Positions 34,379 through 43,066 of a stretch of DNA of 64,000 bases are shown piece by piece. The position numbers were made by a program, and so were the translations under genes. Numbering within the stretch: position 1 is the first letter of the stretch; each line of letters starts with the position of its first letter. A model generated the notes under the pieces. The model made no database searches. It was given only the letters and a program-made list of their open reading frames with translations, and was not told the origin of the DNA. Origin of the DNA: Saccharopolyspora endophytica (GTDB lineage: Bacteria; Actinomycetota; Actinomycetes; Mycobacteriales; Pseudonocardiaceae); contig NZ_JAGPXE010000001.1 in NCBI RefSeq assembly GCF_018070075.1, positions 620,001-684,000 on the forward strand. The letters are read 5' to 3'.

Positions 34379-35530
34379 ATGAGTGACCAGCACGCGTACC
34401 GCGCCGACCTGCGGATCGATGTCGACGCGATCCGCCACAACGTTCGGGTGCTGGCGGGTCGTGCCGAAGCCTCCGGTGCTCGGACGATGGTGATCGTGAA
34501 GTCCGACGGCTACGGTCACGGCGCGCTCACCGTCGGCAGGGCGGCTCTGCAGGCCGGGGCCGACCGGCTCGGCGTCGCCGCGATCTCCGAAGCGCTCCAG
34601 CTGCGCGAGGGCGGGATCACCGCGCCGGTGCTGTGCTGGTTGTTCACCGAGGCCGACGAGTTCGGCCCCGCCATCGCCGCCGACATCGAGCTGTCCGCGT
34701 CGTCGCAGGCCACGCTGGCCCGCATCGTCGCAGCGGCCGCCGCGCAGGACCGCGTCGCGCGGGTCCACCTCAAGATCGACACCGGGCTGGCGCGCAGCGG
34801 GTGCCCGGCCGAGCTGTGGCCCGCGCTGGTCGAGGCCGCCGCGAAGGCCGAGGCCGACGGGCACGTCAGCGTCGAGGCCGTGTGGTCGCACCTGGCCTGC
34901 GCCGACGAGCCCGGTCACCCGTCCATCGACATGCAGGCCGAGCGCTTCCACCGCGCCTACGAGCAGGCTCGGGCGGCCGGGCTCGACCCGATCCGGCACC
35001 TGGCCAACTCCGCCGCCGTGCTGACCCGGCCCGACCTGCACTTCGAGCTGGTCCGCCCGGGCATCGCCGCCTACGGCCTCGACCCGGTCCCGCAGGCCGG
35101 TGACCACGACCTGCGCCCGGCCATGACCTTCCGCTCCTCGGTGTCGCTGACCAAGCGGGTTCCCGCGGGCGAGAGCGTGTCCTACGGGCACTCGTGGACG
35201 GCCGGGGCGCCCACCAACCTGGCGCTGGTCCCGGTCGGCTACGCCGACGGCGTGCCGCGCAGCCTGTCCGGCCGCATGGAGGTGTGGCTGGCGGGCAGGC
35301 GGCGGCCTGTGCGCGGCCGGGTGTGCATGGACCAGCTGGTGGTGGACTGCGGCGACGACGAGGTCTCCGAAGGTGACGAGGTCATCGTCTTCGGCGCGGG
35401 CGACCGGGGAGAGCCGACCGCCGCGGAGTGGGCCGACGAGCTCGGCACGATCCACTACGAGATCGTCACCGGGATGTACCGGCCGCGGGTGACCAGAACG
35501 GTCGTGGACTCCGAACTGGAGGTGTCATGA
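34379..35530 (+). CDS. alr: Alanine racemase
   Basis: 383 residues. It interconverts L- and D-alanine using PLP for peptidoglycan. The PLP lysine lies in IVKSDGYGHG (usual family motif VKANAYGHG, so the two middle residues differ). The catalytic Tyr is in ESVSYGHSW, and VRPGIAAYGL and GRVCMDQLVVD complete the pattern. ATG 34379 starts MSDQHAYRADLRIDVDAIRH. No strong ribosome site precedes it. The next gene, a hydrolase, follows 127 bases downstream. Confidence 0.97.
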   Translation: MSDQHAYRADLRIDVDAIRHNVRVLAGRAEASGARTMVIVKSDGYGHGALTVGRAALQAGADRLGVAAISEALQLREGGITAPVLCWLFTEADEFGPAIAADIELSASSQATLARIVAAAAAQDRVARVHLKIDTGLARSGCPAELWPALVEAAAKAEADGHVSVEAVWSHLACADEPGHPSIDMQAERFHRAYEQARAAGLDPIRHLANSAAVLTRPDLHFELVRPGIAAYGLDPVPQAGDHDLRPAMTFRSSVSLTKRVPAGESVSYGHSWTAGAPTNLALVPVGYADGVPRSLSGRMEVWLAGRRRPVRGRVCMDQLVVDCGDDEVSEGDEVIVFGAGDRGEPTAAEWADELGTIHYEIVTGMYRPRVTRTVVDSELEVS

Positions 35531-35657
35531 CCGAAATGAGTCGTTTCGCCCAGATCAGCGCCCGGGAAGTGGGGCGCAGCACACAGAGCGCTGTGCAATC
35601 GGGGCCGCGTTCTGTAACGATCTTCACGTTCCGCCGCCGGAGCCGAGTGGAGGCGAC

Positions 35658-36752
35658 GTGAAACCGGTGTGGCAGGCATTGGCCTGGACGAGCGGGGTGA
35701 TCGGGGCAGCGGTCACCGGCGCCGCCGTGGGTGTGGCCGCGCACAGCACGCGTGCTGCGGTGCAGCGCAAGGGTGAGGACGCCTTCGTGGAAGAACCTCT
35801 TGGCAGGCTCCGCCCCGACCGGCACTCCACCGTCGCCGCCGACGACGGCGTCCCGCTGTCGGTGCAGGAGATCGGTCCCGCCGCGGGCGGCGATCCCGCG
35901 CTGACCGTGGTGTTCGTGCACGGCTTCGCGCTGGATTCCCGCTGCTGGCACTTCCAGCGCCGCGATCTGCCCGACCTGCTCGGGCCCAAGGTGCGGCTGG
36001 TGCTGTTCGACCACCGCAGCCACGGCCGTTCCGGCCACTCCAGCAAGAAGAACAGCACCATCGACCAGCTCGGCCGCGACCTCGACGCCGTCCTGCGCGC
36101 CGCCGCCCCGCGCGGCCCGATCGCGCTGGTCGGCCACTCGATGGGCGGCATGACGATCATGGCGCTGGCCGAGCAGAATCCCCGGTTGTTCGCCGACCGG
36201 GTTCGCGCGGTGGCGTTCGTGGGCACCTCCGCCGGTCAGCTCGGCGAAGCGGGACTGCCGCGCACCTGGCTGTCGCGCGCCAACCCCGTCCCGCGCGGAC
36301 TCGCGCTGCTGTCCGAGCTCAACCCGGGCCTGGTCGAGCGCACTCGCAAGATGGGCGACCGGCTGGCGTGGAGCATCATCCGCGCGCTGTCCTTCGGGGA
36401 CCGCAAGGTGTCCCCGGCGGTGGTGGACCTGATGGCCGAGATGATCGGCGCCACCACGGTGGAGGTCGTCACCGACTTCCTCGAAACGATCAGCCTGCAC
36501 GACCGCAAGACGGCCCTCGCGGCGCTCAACACCTGCGAGGTGCTGGTGCTCAGCGGCGATCTCGACAAGCTCACGCCGTTCACCCCGCACGCCGAGGTGC
36601 TCGCCGGCGAGCTGCCGGACGCGACGCTGGTGAAGGTCGAAGGCGCCGGGCATCCGGTGATGCTCGAACGCCCCGAGCTGGTCACCGACGAGATCGTGGC
36701 GATGCTGCGGCGCGCCACCGGGATGAAGTTCAAGAAGGGGACCGGGAGTTGA
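35658..36752 (+). CDS. Alpha/beta hydrolase with N-terminal membrane segment
   Basis: 364 residues. A hydrophobic N-terminal stretch (LAWTSGVIGAAVTGAAVGVA, about 7-28) may anchor it. The hydrolase core has VVFVHGFALDSRCW (oxyanion), the intact nucleophile elbow GHSMGGM, SGDLDKLTPF (acid) and EGAGHPVMLERPE (His). The GTG at 35658 follows GGAGGCG. The gene between alr and tsaE is conserved in actinobacteria; its substrate is unknown. The stop overlaps the tsaE start. Confidence 0.9.
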   Translation: MKPVWQALAWTSGVIGAAVTGAAVGVAAHSTRAAVQRKGEDAFVEEPLGRLRPDRHSTVAADDGVPLSVQEIGPAAGGDPALTVVFVHGFALDSRCWHFQRRDLPDLLGPKVRLVLFDHRSHGRSGHSSKKNSTIDQLGRDLDAVLRAAAPRGPIALVGHSMGGMTIMALAEQNPRLFADRVRAVAFVGTSAGQLGEAGLPRTWLSRANPVPRGLALLSELNPGLVERTRKMGDRLAWSIIRALSFGDRKVSPAVVDLMAEMIGATTVEVVTDFLETISLHDRKTALAALNTCEVLVLSGDLDKLTPFTPHAEVLAGELPDATLVKVEGAGHPVMLERPELVTDEIVAMLRRATGMKFKKGTGS

Positions 36753-37222
36753 ACGCCGCGCTGAGAACCGTGGAACTGCCGCAGGAATCCGACACCCTGG
36801 AGTTCGGCCGCCGTCTCGGCGCCGCGCTGCGGGCGGGCGACCTGCTGCTCCTCGACGGGCCGCTGGGCGCCGGCAAGACCGTGCTGACCCGCGGCGTCGC
36901 GGCGGGCATGGGGGTGACGGGCAGGATCACCTCGCCGACGTTCGTCATCGCCCGCGTGCACCGGCCCGACGGCGACGGTCCCGCGCTGGTGCACGTCGAC
37001 GCCTACCGGCTGGGCGGGCTCGACGAGATCGACGACCTCGACCTGGACACCGACCTCACCGACGCGGCCGTGGTCGTGGAGTGGGGCGAGGGCTTGGCCG
37101 ACCAGCTCTCCGACACCCACCTGATGGTGCGGCTGCGGCGTCGCGAGGACGACGTCCGCGAGCTCACCCTGGAGCCGCACGGCGAGGGCTGGACGGAGCG
37201 GCTGGGCGAGCTCACCGGGTGA
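36749..37222 (+). CDS. tsaE: tRNA threonylcarbamoyladenosine biosynthesis ATPase TsaE
   Basis: 157 residues. P-loop GPLGAGKTVLTRGVA (about 37-51), then ITSPTFVIARVH, HVDAYRLGG and VVVEWGEGLADQL, all typical of TsaE/YjeE. It works with TsaB and TsaD (62406 and 63541) to make t6A37 on tRNAs. TTG 36749 overlaps the preceding TGA and has GGGAG just before it; GTG 36770 is an alternative that removes seven residues. It overlaps the DedA-like gene by 4 bases. Confidence 0.95.
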   Translation: MNAALRTVELPQESDTLEFGRRLGAALRAGDLLLLDGPLGAGKTVLTRGVAAGMGVTGRITSPTFVIARVHRPDGDGPALVHVDAYRLGGLDEIDDLDLDTDLTDAAVVVEWGEGLADQLSDTHLMVRLRRREDDVRELTLEPHGEGWTERLGELTG

Positions 37223-37836
37223 CGGAATTCCTGGCCGGGTTCCCCGGTCTGCTCGCGCTCGCGATCGCCGCGGCCGTGCTGTTCGCCGAATCCGGTTTGC
37301 TCATCGGGGTTTTCCTGCCCGGATCGGGGACGGTGCTGGCGCTGGGCTGGCTCGCCGGGCAGGGCGCACTGCCCGTCTGGGTGGCGGCGCTGACCGCGTC
37401 GCTGGCCACCATCGCCGGCTGCCAGCACGGCTTCTTCCGCGGAGCTCATCCCGGTGCGCTGAACCGGCGCCTGGTCGACCGGGTCGGCGAGCAGCGCGTG
37501 AAGCGCATCGAGTCCGCGATGGACGGACGCGCCGAACCGACCACCGCGATCTCCCAGTGCTTCGCCGTGGTCCGGACCCTCGTCCCGCGGCTCGCGGGCC
37601 GCTCCGGCATGCCCCACCTGCGCTTCACGGCCTGCAACGTCCCCGTGGGCGCGCTCTGGGGCATCGGTCTCACCCTCCTCGGCGCCTTCTCCGGTGAGGC
37701 GTACACCCGGATCCACACCGCGGTGGGGCTCCTCGGTCTTCCTCTCGTGGCCGTCGCCGCGGTCGTCCTCGGCCTGGTCTGGTGGTTCCGCCGTCGCCGC
37801 GATTTCAGTGGAAATCAGGGGTCCGATCTCCACTGA
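37219..37836 (+). CDS. DedA-family membrane protein
   Basis: 205 residues. DedA features: AESGLLIGVFLPGSGTVLAL near residue 24, the re-entrant-type segment with FAVVRTLVPRLAGRSGMPHL (family F.R..P..RT pattern) and GALWGIGLTLLGAFSGE, plus four to five hydrophobic segments. DedA proteins are proposed lipid scramblases/transporters. The last codons (RDFSGNQGSDLH) and the stop are supplied by the family C palindromic repeat at 37801-37840. The GTG overlaps tsaE (GTGA). Confidence 0.88.
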   Translation: MTEFLAGFPGLLALAIAAAVLFAESGLLIGVFLPGSGTVLALGWLAGQGALPVWVAALTASLATIAGCQHGFFRGAHPGALNRRLVDRVGEQRVKRIESAMDGRAEPTTAISQCFAVVRTLVPRLAGRSGMPHLRFTACNVPVGALWGIGLTLLGAFSGEAYTRIHTAVGLLGLPLVAVAAVVLGLVWWFRRRRDFSGNQGSDLH

Positions 37837-37840
37837 AATC
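37801..37840. terminator. Family C repeat hairpin overlapping the DedA 3' end
   Basis: GATTTCAGTGGAAATC (37801-37816) and GATCTCCACTGAAATC (37825-37840) form a 16-bp stem with one mismatch. It sits between convergent genes and includes the TGA at 37834-37836. Same unit as the array at 17888-18038. Confidence 0.8.
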
Positions 37841-37896
37841 CGAAGCACCCCTCGATGAGGTGACTCGGCGTCGGTGCGTCCGGGAGGAGGACCGGG

Positions 37897-38670
37897 TCAG
37901 GCGGTGGCGCTGAGCTCGGTGGAGAGGTCCTTGGCGAGGCGTTGCATGAGCGGGATGACCTCGTCGGTGGTGATCCTGGTCATGCGGCCCTCCGGACCCG
38001 AGATGGAGATGCCCGCGCCCGCCGGGGCGCCCGGGACCGCCACCGCGTAGCAGCGGACGCCGACCTCCTGCTCGCCGTCGTCGATGGCGTAGCCCTGCTT
38101 GCGGATGCGGTCGAGCTCCTCGTGCATCGCCTCGACCTCGGTGATGGTCCGCTCGGTCTGCGGGTTCATCGCCGTGCGGGACAGCAGCTGGGTGACCTCG
38201 TCGCTGGGCATCGTGGCCATGACGGCCTTGCCGACGGCCGTGGCGTGGGCGTCGACCCGGCGCCCGACCTCGGTGAACATCCGCATCGAGTGCGGCGAGG
38301 GCACCTGGGCGACGTAGACGATCTGCGCGCCGTCGAGCACGGCCATGTTCGCCGACTCGCCGGTGACCTCGGTCAGCTCCGCCAGGTACGGCCGCGCCCA
38401 GGAGCCCAGCGCGCGGCTGGCGGTCTCGCCGAACCGGATCAGCCGCGGTCCCAGCGCGTACCGCCGCGAGGGCTGCTGCCGGGCATAACCGCTGTTCACC
38501 AGGGTCCTGATGATGCGGTGGATGGTGGGCAGCGGCAGTCCGGAGCGCTCCGCGAGTTCGGACAGCGCGACCTCACCGCCGGCATCGGCCATCAGTTCCA
38601 GGAGCTCGAAGGTGCGCTCGACCGACTGCACCCCGCCGCCCTGGTTCGCCCGCCGTGGGCCAGTGGTCAT
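37897..38670 (-). CDS. IclR-family transcriptional regulator
   Basis: 257 residues. The winged HTH (about 14-75: VQSVERTFELLELMADAGGE, LPLPTIHRIIRTLVNSGY) is followed by the IclR effector-binding domain (GESANMAVLDGAQIVYVAQV, HATAVGKAVMATM, DDGEQEVGVRCYAVAV). Such regulators often control glyoxylate or purine-derived pathways; effectors include glyoxylate and pyruvate in E. coli relatives. It is divergent from malate synthase, its likely target. GAGAGGGAG precedes the ATG. Confidence 0.93.
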   Translation of the reverse strand: MTTGPRRANQGGGVQSVERTFELLELMADAGGEVALSELAERSGLPLPTIHRIIRTLVNSGYARQQPSRRYALGPRLIRFGETASRALGSWARPYLAELTEVTGESANMAVLDGAQIVYVAQVPSPHSMRMFTEVGRRVDAHATAVGKAVMATMPSDEVTQLLSRTAMNPQTERTITEVEAMHEELDRIRKQGYAIDDGEQEVGVRCYAVAVPGAPAGAGISISGPEGRMTRITTDEVIPLMQRLAKDLSTELSATA

Positions 38671-38732
38671 CGCAGAACTCCCTCTCCCGGATCCAGTCGA
38701 AGTCTAGTTCGTGGTGCGTGCGCCAGCTCATG

Positions 38733-38762
38733 TTGCTTTCGACGCTATGTGGAAACTAACAT
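38733..38762 (+). promoter_or_regulatory. Promoter of malate synthase with overlapping inverted repeat
   Basis: TTGCTT (38733-38738) and TAACAT (38757-38762) are separated by 18 bases. GTGGA (38749-38753) and TCCAC (38762-38766) form an inverted repeat across the -10, where a repressor such as the divergent IclR protein could act. Confidence 0.5.
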
Positions 38763-38897
38763 CCACGATGCAGAATTTCATGAGGATGTTCTTCGCTTGT
38801 GACGAACCTGCTCGCGGGTGCGCGCCGGCTCGTCACGCGGCAAGGTGAGCCATCAGCCACCGTCTGAAATCCGGCAGCAGAAAGAGGTGGACGATTC

Positions 38898-40484
38898 ATG
38901 TCCGAAACGGCAGGGGTGAAGGTCCTCGGCGGCGCCGTCGAGCGCGGCGATGAGATCCTCACCGCCGAGGCGCTGCAGTTCGTGGCCGGCTTGCAGCGCG
39001 CTTTCGGCGCGCGGCGCGATGAGCTGCTCGAACGTCGCAAGCAGCGTCGCGCGGAGGCCGCTGAGAAGGGTCGCCTGGACTTCCTCGAGGAGACCAAGCA
39101 CGTCCGCGAGGGTGACTGGCAGGTCGCCGCGCCGCCGGCCGACATCGCCGACCGCCGCGTGGAGATCACCGGCCCGACCGACCGCAAGATGGCCATCAAC
39201 GCGCTGAACTCCGGCGCCAAGATCTGGCTGGCCGACCTCGAAGACGCCAACACCCCGCACTGGGACAACGTCGTCTCCGGTCAGGTCAACCTCTACGACC
39301 TCGTCCGCAAGCAGATCGAGCTGCACGTCCCGGGCGGCAAGTCCTACACCCTGCGCGACGACGTCACCCACGCGGTGCCGCTGGTGCGCCCGCGCGGCTG
39401 GCACTTCGACGAGAAGCACATCGAGGTCGACGGCAAGCCGGTCGTGGCCGCGCTGGTCGATTTCGGCCTGCACTTCTTCCACAACGCCCGTGAGCTCATC
39501 AACCGCGGCAGCGGCCCGTACTTCTACCTGCCGAAGATGGAGAGCCACCTCGAAGCGCGGCTGTGGAACGAGGTGTTCACCCACGCGCAGAAGGAGCTGG
39601 GCATCCCGCACGGCTCGGTGCGCGCCACGGTGCTGATCGAGACCTACCCGGCCGCGTTCGAGATGGAGGAGATCCTCTACGAGCTGCGCGACCACTCCGC
39701 GGGCCTCAACGCCGGTCGTTGGGACTACCTGTTCAGCGTCATCAAGACCTTCCGCGACTCCGACAAGTACATCCTGCCGGACCGCAACGCGGTGACCATG
39801 ACCGCGCCGTTCATGCGCGCCTACACCGAGCTGCTGGTGAGCACCTGCCACAAGCGCGGTGCCTTCGCCATCGGCGGCATGGCCGCGTTCATCCCGACCA
39901 AGGACGACTCCAACGCCGCGGCGATGGAGAAGGTCCACGCGGACAAGAAGCGCGAGGCCGGCGACGGTTTCGACGGTTCGTGGGTCGCGCACCCGGGCCT
40001 GGTGCCGATCTGCTTCGAGGAGTTCGACGCGGTCCTCGGCGACAAGCCGAACCAGATCGAGCGCACGCGCGAGGACGTCAGCATCACCGCCGACCAGCTG
40101 CTCGCGGTCTCGGAGACCCCCGGTGACAAGACCATCGAGGGCCTGCGCGGCGCGGTGGACGTCGGTGTTCGCTACATCGTGTCCTGGCTCGGCGGCAACG
40201 GCGCGGCGGCGATCCACAACCTGATGGAGGACGCTGCGACCGCCGAGATCTCGCGTTCGCAGATCTGGCAGTGGCTGCACAACAACGTGCAGCTGGCCGG
40301 CGGCCAGACGGTGACCCTGGAGCTGGTGCGGGAGATCCTGGCCGACACGGAGAAGGCGCTGCGCGCGGAGGCCGGTTTCCCGACCGAGAACCTCTCCAGC
40401 GCGGTGGAGCTGTTCGAGCAGGTGGCGGTGGCCGACGACTTCGTCGACTTCCTGACGCTGCCCGCTTACGAGCAGATCGACTGA
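38898..40484 (+). CDS. aceB: Malate synthase A
   Basis: 528 residues, the length of malate synthase A. It condenses glyoxylate with acetyl-CoA to malate. The family signature is present (RDHSAGLNAGRWDYLFSVIK, about 257-276), with the catalytic Arg region LVRPRGWH and the Mg-binding Glu/Asp in ETYPAAFEMEEI and nearby. A C-terminal plug domain with Asp in the base position lies in VRYIVSWLGGNGAAAIHNLM. AAAGAGG lies about 9 bases before the ATG. It is probably controlled by the divergent IclR protein. It provides a sink for glyoxylate made by purine breakdown. Confidence 0.97.
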   Translation: MSETAGVKVLGGAVERGDEILTAEALQFVAGLQRAFGARRDELLERRKQRRAEAAEKGRLDFLEETKHVREGDWQVAAPPADIADRRVEITGPTDRKMAINALNSGAKIWLADLEDANTPHWDNVVSGQVNLYDLVRKQIELHVPGGKSYTLRDDVTHAVPLVRPRGWHFDEKHIEVDGKPVVAALVDFGLHFFHNARELINRGSGPYFYLPKMESHLEARLWNEVFTHAQKELGIPHGSVRATVLIETYPAAFEMEEILYELRDHSAGLNAGRWDYLFSVIKTFRDSDKYILPDRNAVTMTAPFMRAYTELLVSTCHKRGAFAIGGMAAFIPTKDDSNAAAMEKVHADKKREAGDGFDGSWVAHPGLVPICFEEFDAVLGDKPNQIERTREDVSITADQLLAVSETPGDKTIEGLRGAVDVGVRYIVSWLGGNGAAAIHNLMEDAATAEISRSQIWQWLHNNVQLAGGQTVTLELVREILADTEKALRAEAGFPTENLSSAVELFEQVAVADDFVDFLTLPAYEQID

Positions 40485-40493
40485 TTCGTCATC

Positions 40494-40525
40494 GCGGGGG
40501 TGCCGGAGAACTCCGGTGCCCCCGC
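40494..40525 (+). terminator. Terminator after aceB
   Basis: GCGGGGGTGCCGGA pairs with TCCGGTGCCCCCGC (two G-U wobbles) around 4 bases, followed by TTT. Confidence 0.75.
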
Positions 40526-40548
40526 TTTGGTCTATTGGGAGGGTGCAA

Positions 40549-41793
40549 GTGGCTGAAACCTCGTTGGACTCCGCTGAGGTCGCTCGACGACTGGCGCGTT
40601 TATCCACTGTGGACGATCACATGGCGCGGACCTACCCCGGCGCCAGATCCGACCTGCAACCGGTGCACACCTGCTACGTGCCCGCGGACCGGGTGGACGC
40701 GACCGTGCTGCGGTCCTGGTCCGACCAGGCGCTGGCGGTGCTCGACGAGCACGCGGCCACTCCGTCCCGGCTGGCCGAGATCCTGGGTCTGAGCCAGGAG
40801 ATCGCCGAGGCCGTGCACCCCAGGGTGCGGGCGAAGCTGGCCGGTTCTGCGGTGCAGGACCTGCGGATCGACTTCGAGGACGGCTACCGCGCCGGTGCCG
40901 AGGACGCCGACGCCGTGCGCACCGCCGGTGTCGTGGCCGACTGGCTGCGCGACGGGGTGGCACCGGCGAACTTCGGACTCCGCGTGAAGTCCTACGACAC
41001 GCCTGAGCTGCGCGAACGCTCGGTGCGCACGCTCGACCTCTTCCTGACCGCGCTGCTGGCCCGGACCGGCGGAGTCCCGGACGGGTTCGTGCTGACCTTC
41101 CCGAAGGTCGTCGACGTCGCGCAGGTCGAGGTGTTCGTGGAGATCCTGGGCCTGCTGGAGCAGCGGTTCGGGCTCGGCGAAGGCGCGCTGCGCTTCGAGA
41201 TCCAGGTGGAGACCACGCAGTCCATCGTGGACTCCGAGGGCCGGTTCGCGCTGCCGCGCTTCCTGCGCGCCGGGGCGGGACGGGTCACCGGGCTGCACTT
41301 CGGCACCTACGACTACACCGCGTCCTGCGGTCTCACCGCCGCCCACCAGCACCTCGCGCACCGCGCCTGCGACTACGCGCGGCACGCCATGCAGGTGGCC
41401 GCTGCGGGCACCGGGGTGTTCCTCTCCGACGGCTCCACCAACGTGCTGCCGGTGGGCGACCAGGTCGTCAAGGGTTGGCAGACCCACTACGAGCTGGTGC
41501 GGCGCTCGCTGGCGCACGGCTTCTACCAGGGCTGGGACCTGCACCCGGCGCAGCTGGTGACCCGCTACGCGGCGGTCTTCGCCGCCTTCCGCGACTCGGC
41601 ACCCGCCGAAGCGGCGCGTCTCGCGGCCTACACCGGCACCGGCTCCGCCGAGGTCCTCGACGAACCGGCCACCGCCCGCGCGTTGGCGGCCTCGTTCGTC
41701 CGGGCGCTCGACAACGGCGCCACCGACGCCGATGAGGTCAAGGTCCTCACCGGCCTCGCGGAAACCGATCTCCGGGCCCTCGGGCGCCTGTGA
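40549..41793 (+). CDS. DUF6986 aldolase-like protein (HpcH/HpaI superfamily)
   Basis: 414 residues from GTG 40549 (MAETSLDSAEVARRL); GGGAGG at 40537-40542 fits this start better than GTG 40543. A TIM-barrel of the phosphoenolpyruvate/aldolase superfamily is indicated by DLRIDFEDGY, FGLRVKSYDTPE, FVLTFPKVVDVAQV, LRFEIQVETTQSIVD and GLHFGTYDYTAS. Acidic metal ligands are likely the Glu of EVETT-type strands. It is commonly found beside malate synthase in actinobacteria. Reaction unknown; a lyase or aldolase acting on a malyl- or citryl-like compound is a guess. Confidence 0.8.
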   Translation: MAETSLDSAEVARRLARLSTVDDHMARTYPGARSDLQPVHTCYVPADRVDATVLRSWSDQALAVLDEHAATPSRLAEILGLSQEIAEAVHPRVRAKLAGSAVQDLRIDFEDGYRAGAEDADAVRTAGVVADWLRDGVAPANFGLRVKSYDTPELRERSVRTLDLFLTALLARTGGVPDGFVLTFPKVVDVAQVEVFVEILGLLEQRFGLGEGALRFEIQVETTQSIVDSEGRFALPRFLRAGAGRVTGLHFGTYDYTASCGLTAAHQHLAHRACDYARHAMQVAAAGTGVFLSDGSTNVLPVGDQVVKGWQTHYELVRRSLAHGFYQGWDLHPAQLVTRYAAVFAAFRDSAPAEAARLAAYTGTGSAEVLDEPATARALAASFVRALDNGATDADEVKVLTGLAETDLRALGRL

Positions 41794-42125
41794 TCTGCGC
41801 TCCCGGCGCGGCGCTGCGCGTCGCGCCGGGAGTTCCGCGGTGGGCGCGGGCGGGTGTGGTCCGAACCGTCCACGATCGACCTCCGGTCGGTTCGGACCAA
41901 AACTGCCCGACTCGCGGAGCGATCTGCCCCACCGAACGGCCCGGGCGTTGTTGACTGCGTCGACGACTTCGTGAACTACTTCGCCGATCCCCGCGTTGAC
42001 ATCGGGAGAACGCCGGGACCGCGAGCTCGCGGAGTCCTCGGAGGAGCGTCGGAAAGCCCTGGCCGACGCCCGTGCGGCCTTTCGCCGACACCACGCCAGG
42101 GGACCTTCCGAGGAAGGGAACCGCT
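41794..42125. other. Intergenic region with family A repeat
   Basis: 332 bases. It contains the family A repeat (41845-41910), then about 180 bases with coding-like third-position GC in two frames but no clean gene. Confidence 0.5.
41845..41910. repeat. Interspersed palindromic repeat, family A copy 3
   Basis: GGGCGGGTGTGGTCCGAACC (41848-41867) pairs with GGTTCGGACCAAAACTGCCC (41889-41908) at 17 of 20 positions. The arms match copy 1 at 5416-5487 and the loop again holds GATCGA. Confidence 0.75.
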
Positions 42126-42827
42126 GTGACCAGCACTCTGCTGTCCGGTTCCGCGACGCACGTCGGCGGCCGGGACAACAACCAGGACTCCATGCTCGTC
42201 GCCGAAGGGCTGTTCGCCGTCGCCGACGGCATCGGGGGATTCGTCAAGGGCGACGTCGCCAGCAGGCTCGCACTCGACACCCTGGAGAGCACCTACGCCG
42301 CCGACCGCACGGTCGCCGGGCTGCTCGGCGCGGCCCGCGCGGCGAACGAGGCCGTGTGGCTGAGAGCCAACGCCGACGGGACGTCGATGGGCACCACCCT
42401 GGTGGCCGTGGCCATGACCACCGACGCGGGTGCTGTCGCGGTCAACATCGGCGATTCGCGGCTGTACCGGTTGCGCGGCGGGGAGCTCGCGCAGCTCACC
42501 GACGACCACACCGTGCTCGCCGAGCTGCTGCGCAGCCGCGAGGTCAGCGACGACGACGCGCGCAACCACCCGCACCGGCACGTGCTGACCCGGGCCGTCG
42601 GCGTCGGCCCCGAGGTCGAGATCGACCACGCCGAGCTGTCCGCCGAATCCGACGACCGCCTGCTGCTGTGCACCGACGGCCTGTTCAACGCCCTGGAGGA
42701 CGACGACATCCGGCAGCTGCTGGGCGCCGACGCCGACCCGCAGCGGATCTGCGACCTGCTGGTGGAAGCCGCCCTCGCCGCCGACGCCGACGACAACGTC
42801 ACCGCCCTGGTCCTCGACGTCCGCTGA
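42126..42827 (+). CDS. PP2C-family Ser/Thr protein phosphatase
   Basis: 233 residues. All PP2C metal and structural motifs are in order: GGRDNNQDSM, FAVADGIGG, GTSMGTTLV, VNIGDSRLYRL, LTDDHTVL, LLLCTDGLFN and a C-terminal DDNVTALVL. It is a cytosolic, single-domain Mn/Mg-dependent phosphatase. The GTG at 42126 follows GGAAGGGAA; the frame opens earlier. The kinase at 44658 could be an antagonist, but it is not in the same operon. Confidence 0.93.
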   Translation: MTSTLLSGSATHVGGRDNNQDSMLVAEGLFAVADGIGGFVKGDVASRLALDTLESTYAADRTVAGLLGAARAANEAVWLRANADGTSMGTTLVAVAMTTDAGAVAVNIGDSRLYRLRGGELAQLTDDHTVLAELLRSREVSDDDARNHPHRHVLTRAVGVGPEVEIDHAELSAESDDRLLLCTDGLFNALEDDDIRQLLGADADPQRICDLLVEAALAADADDNVTALVLDVR

Positions 42828-42940
42828 GAGCTGTTGGGAATCGCTTTGCGTGGCGGTGCGGGTGGCGGAACCTGAGCGCCTCCGTGGTCTCCGTGCGCCG
42901 CTCCTGATGTATGCCAATACACGGCGTCCCGGCGTACTCG

Positions 42941-43010
42941 CCACGAAGGCGCTCAGAACCCGCGGCGGTGCCAGTGCCTTGGGTGGTGGAAGAGAATGCG
43001 GCTCCGCCGC
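42941..43010. repeat. Intergenic repeat family D copy 1
   Basis: CCACGAAGGCGCTCAGAACC continues to CGCGGCGGTG, then after about 35 bases TGCGGCTCCGCCGC. The same order occurs at 44586-44655. An inverted partner of the first part (CTGAGCGCCTCCGTGG, 42872-42887) lies 54 bases upstream, so a long hairpin is possible. Confidence 0.7.
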
Positions 43011-43066
43011 ATGCTGAAACAGCTTCGGGGGTTGCTCCAACGGGTTCGGTGTGTGGGGATGGGGGC

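Noticed and set aside
38853-40607. 584-codon frame antisense to aceB
   Set aside because: Shadow of malate synthase; no motif and atypical composition.
41996-42001. TTGACA as a -35 box for the PP2C gene
   Set aside because: No -10-like hexamer at 16-19 bases downstream.
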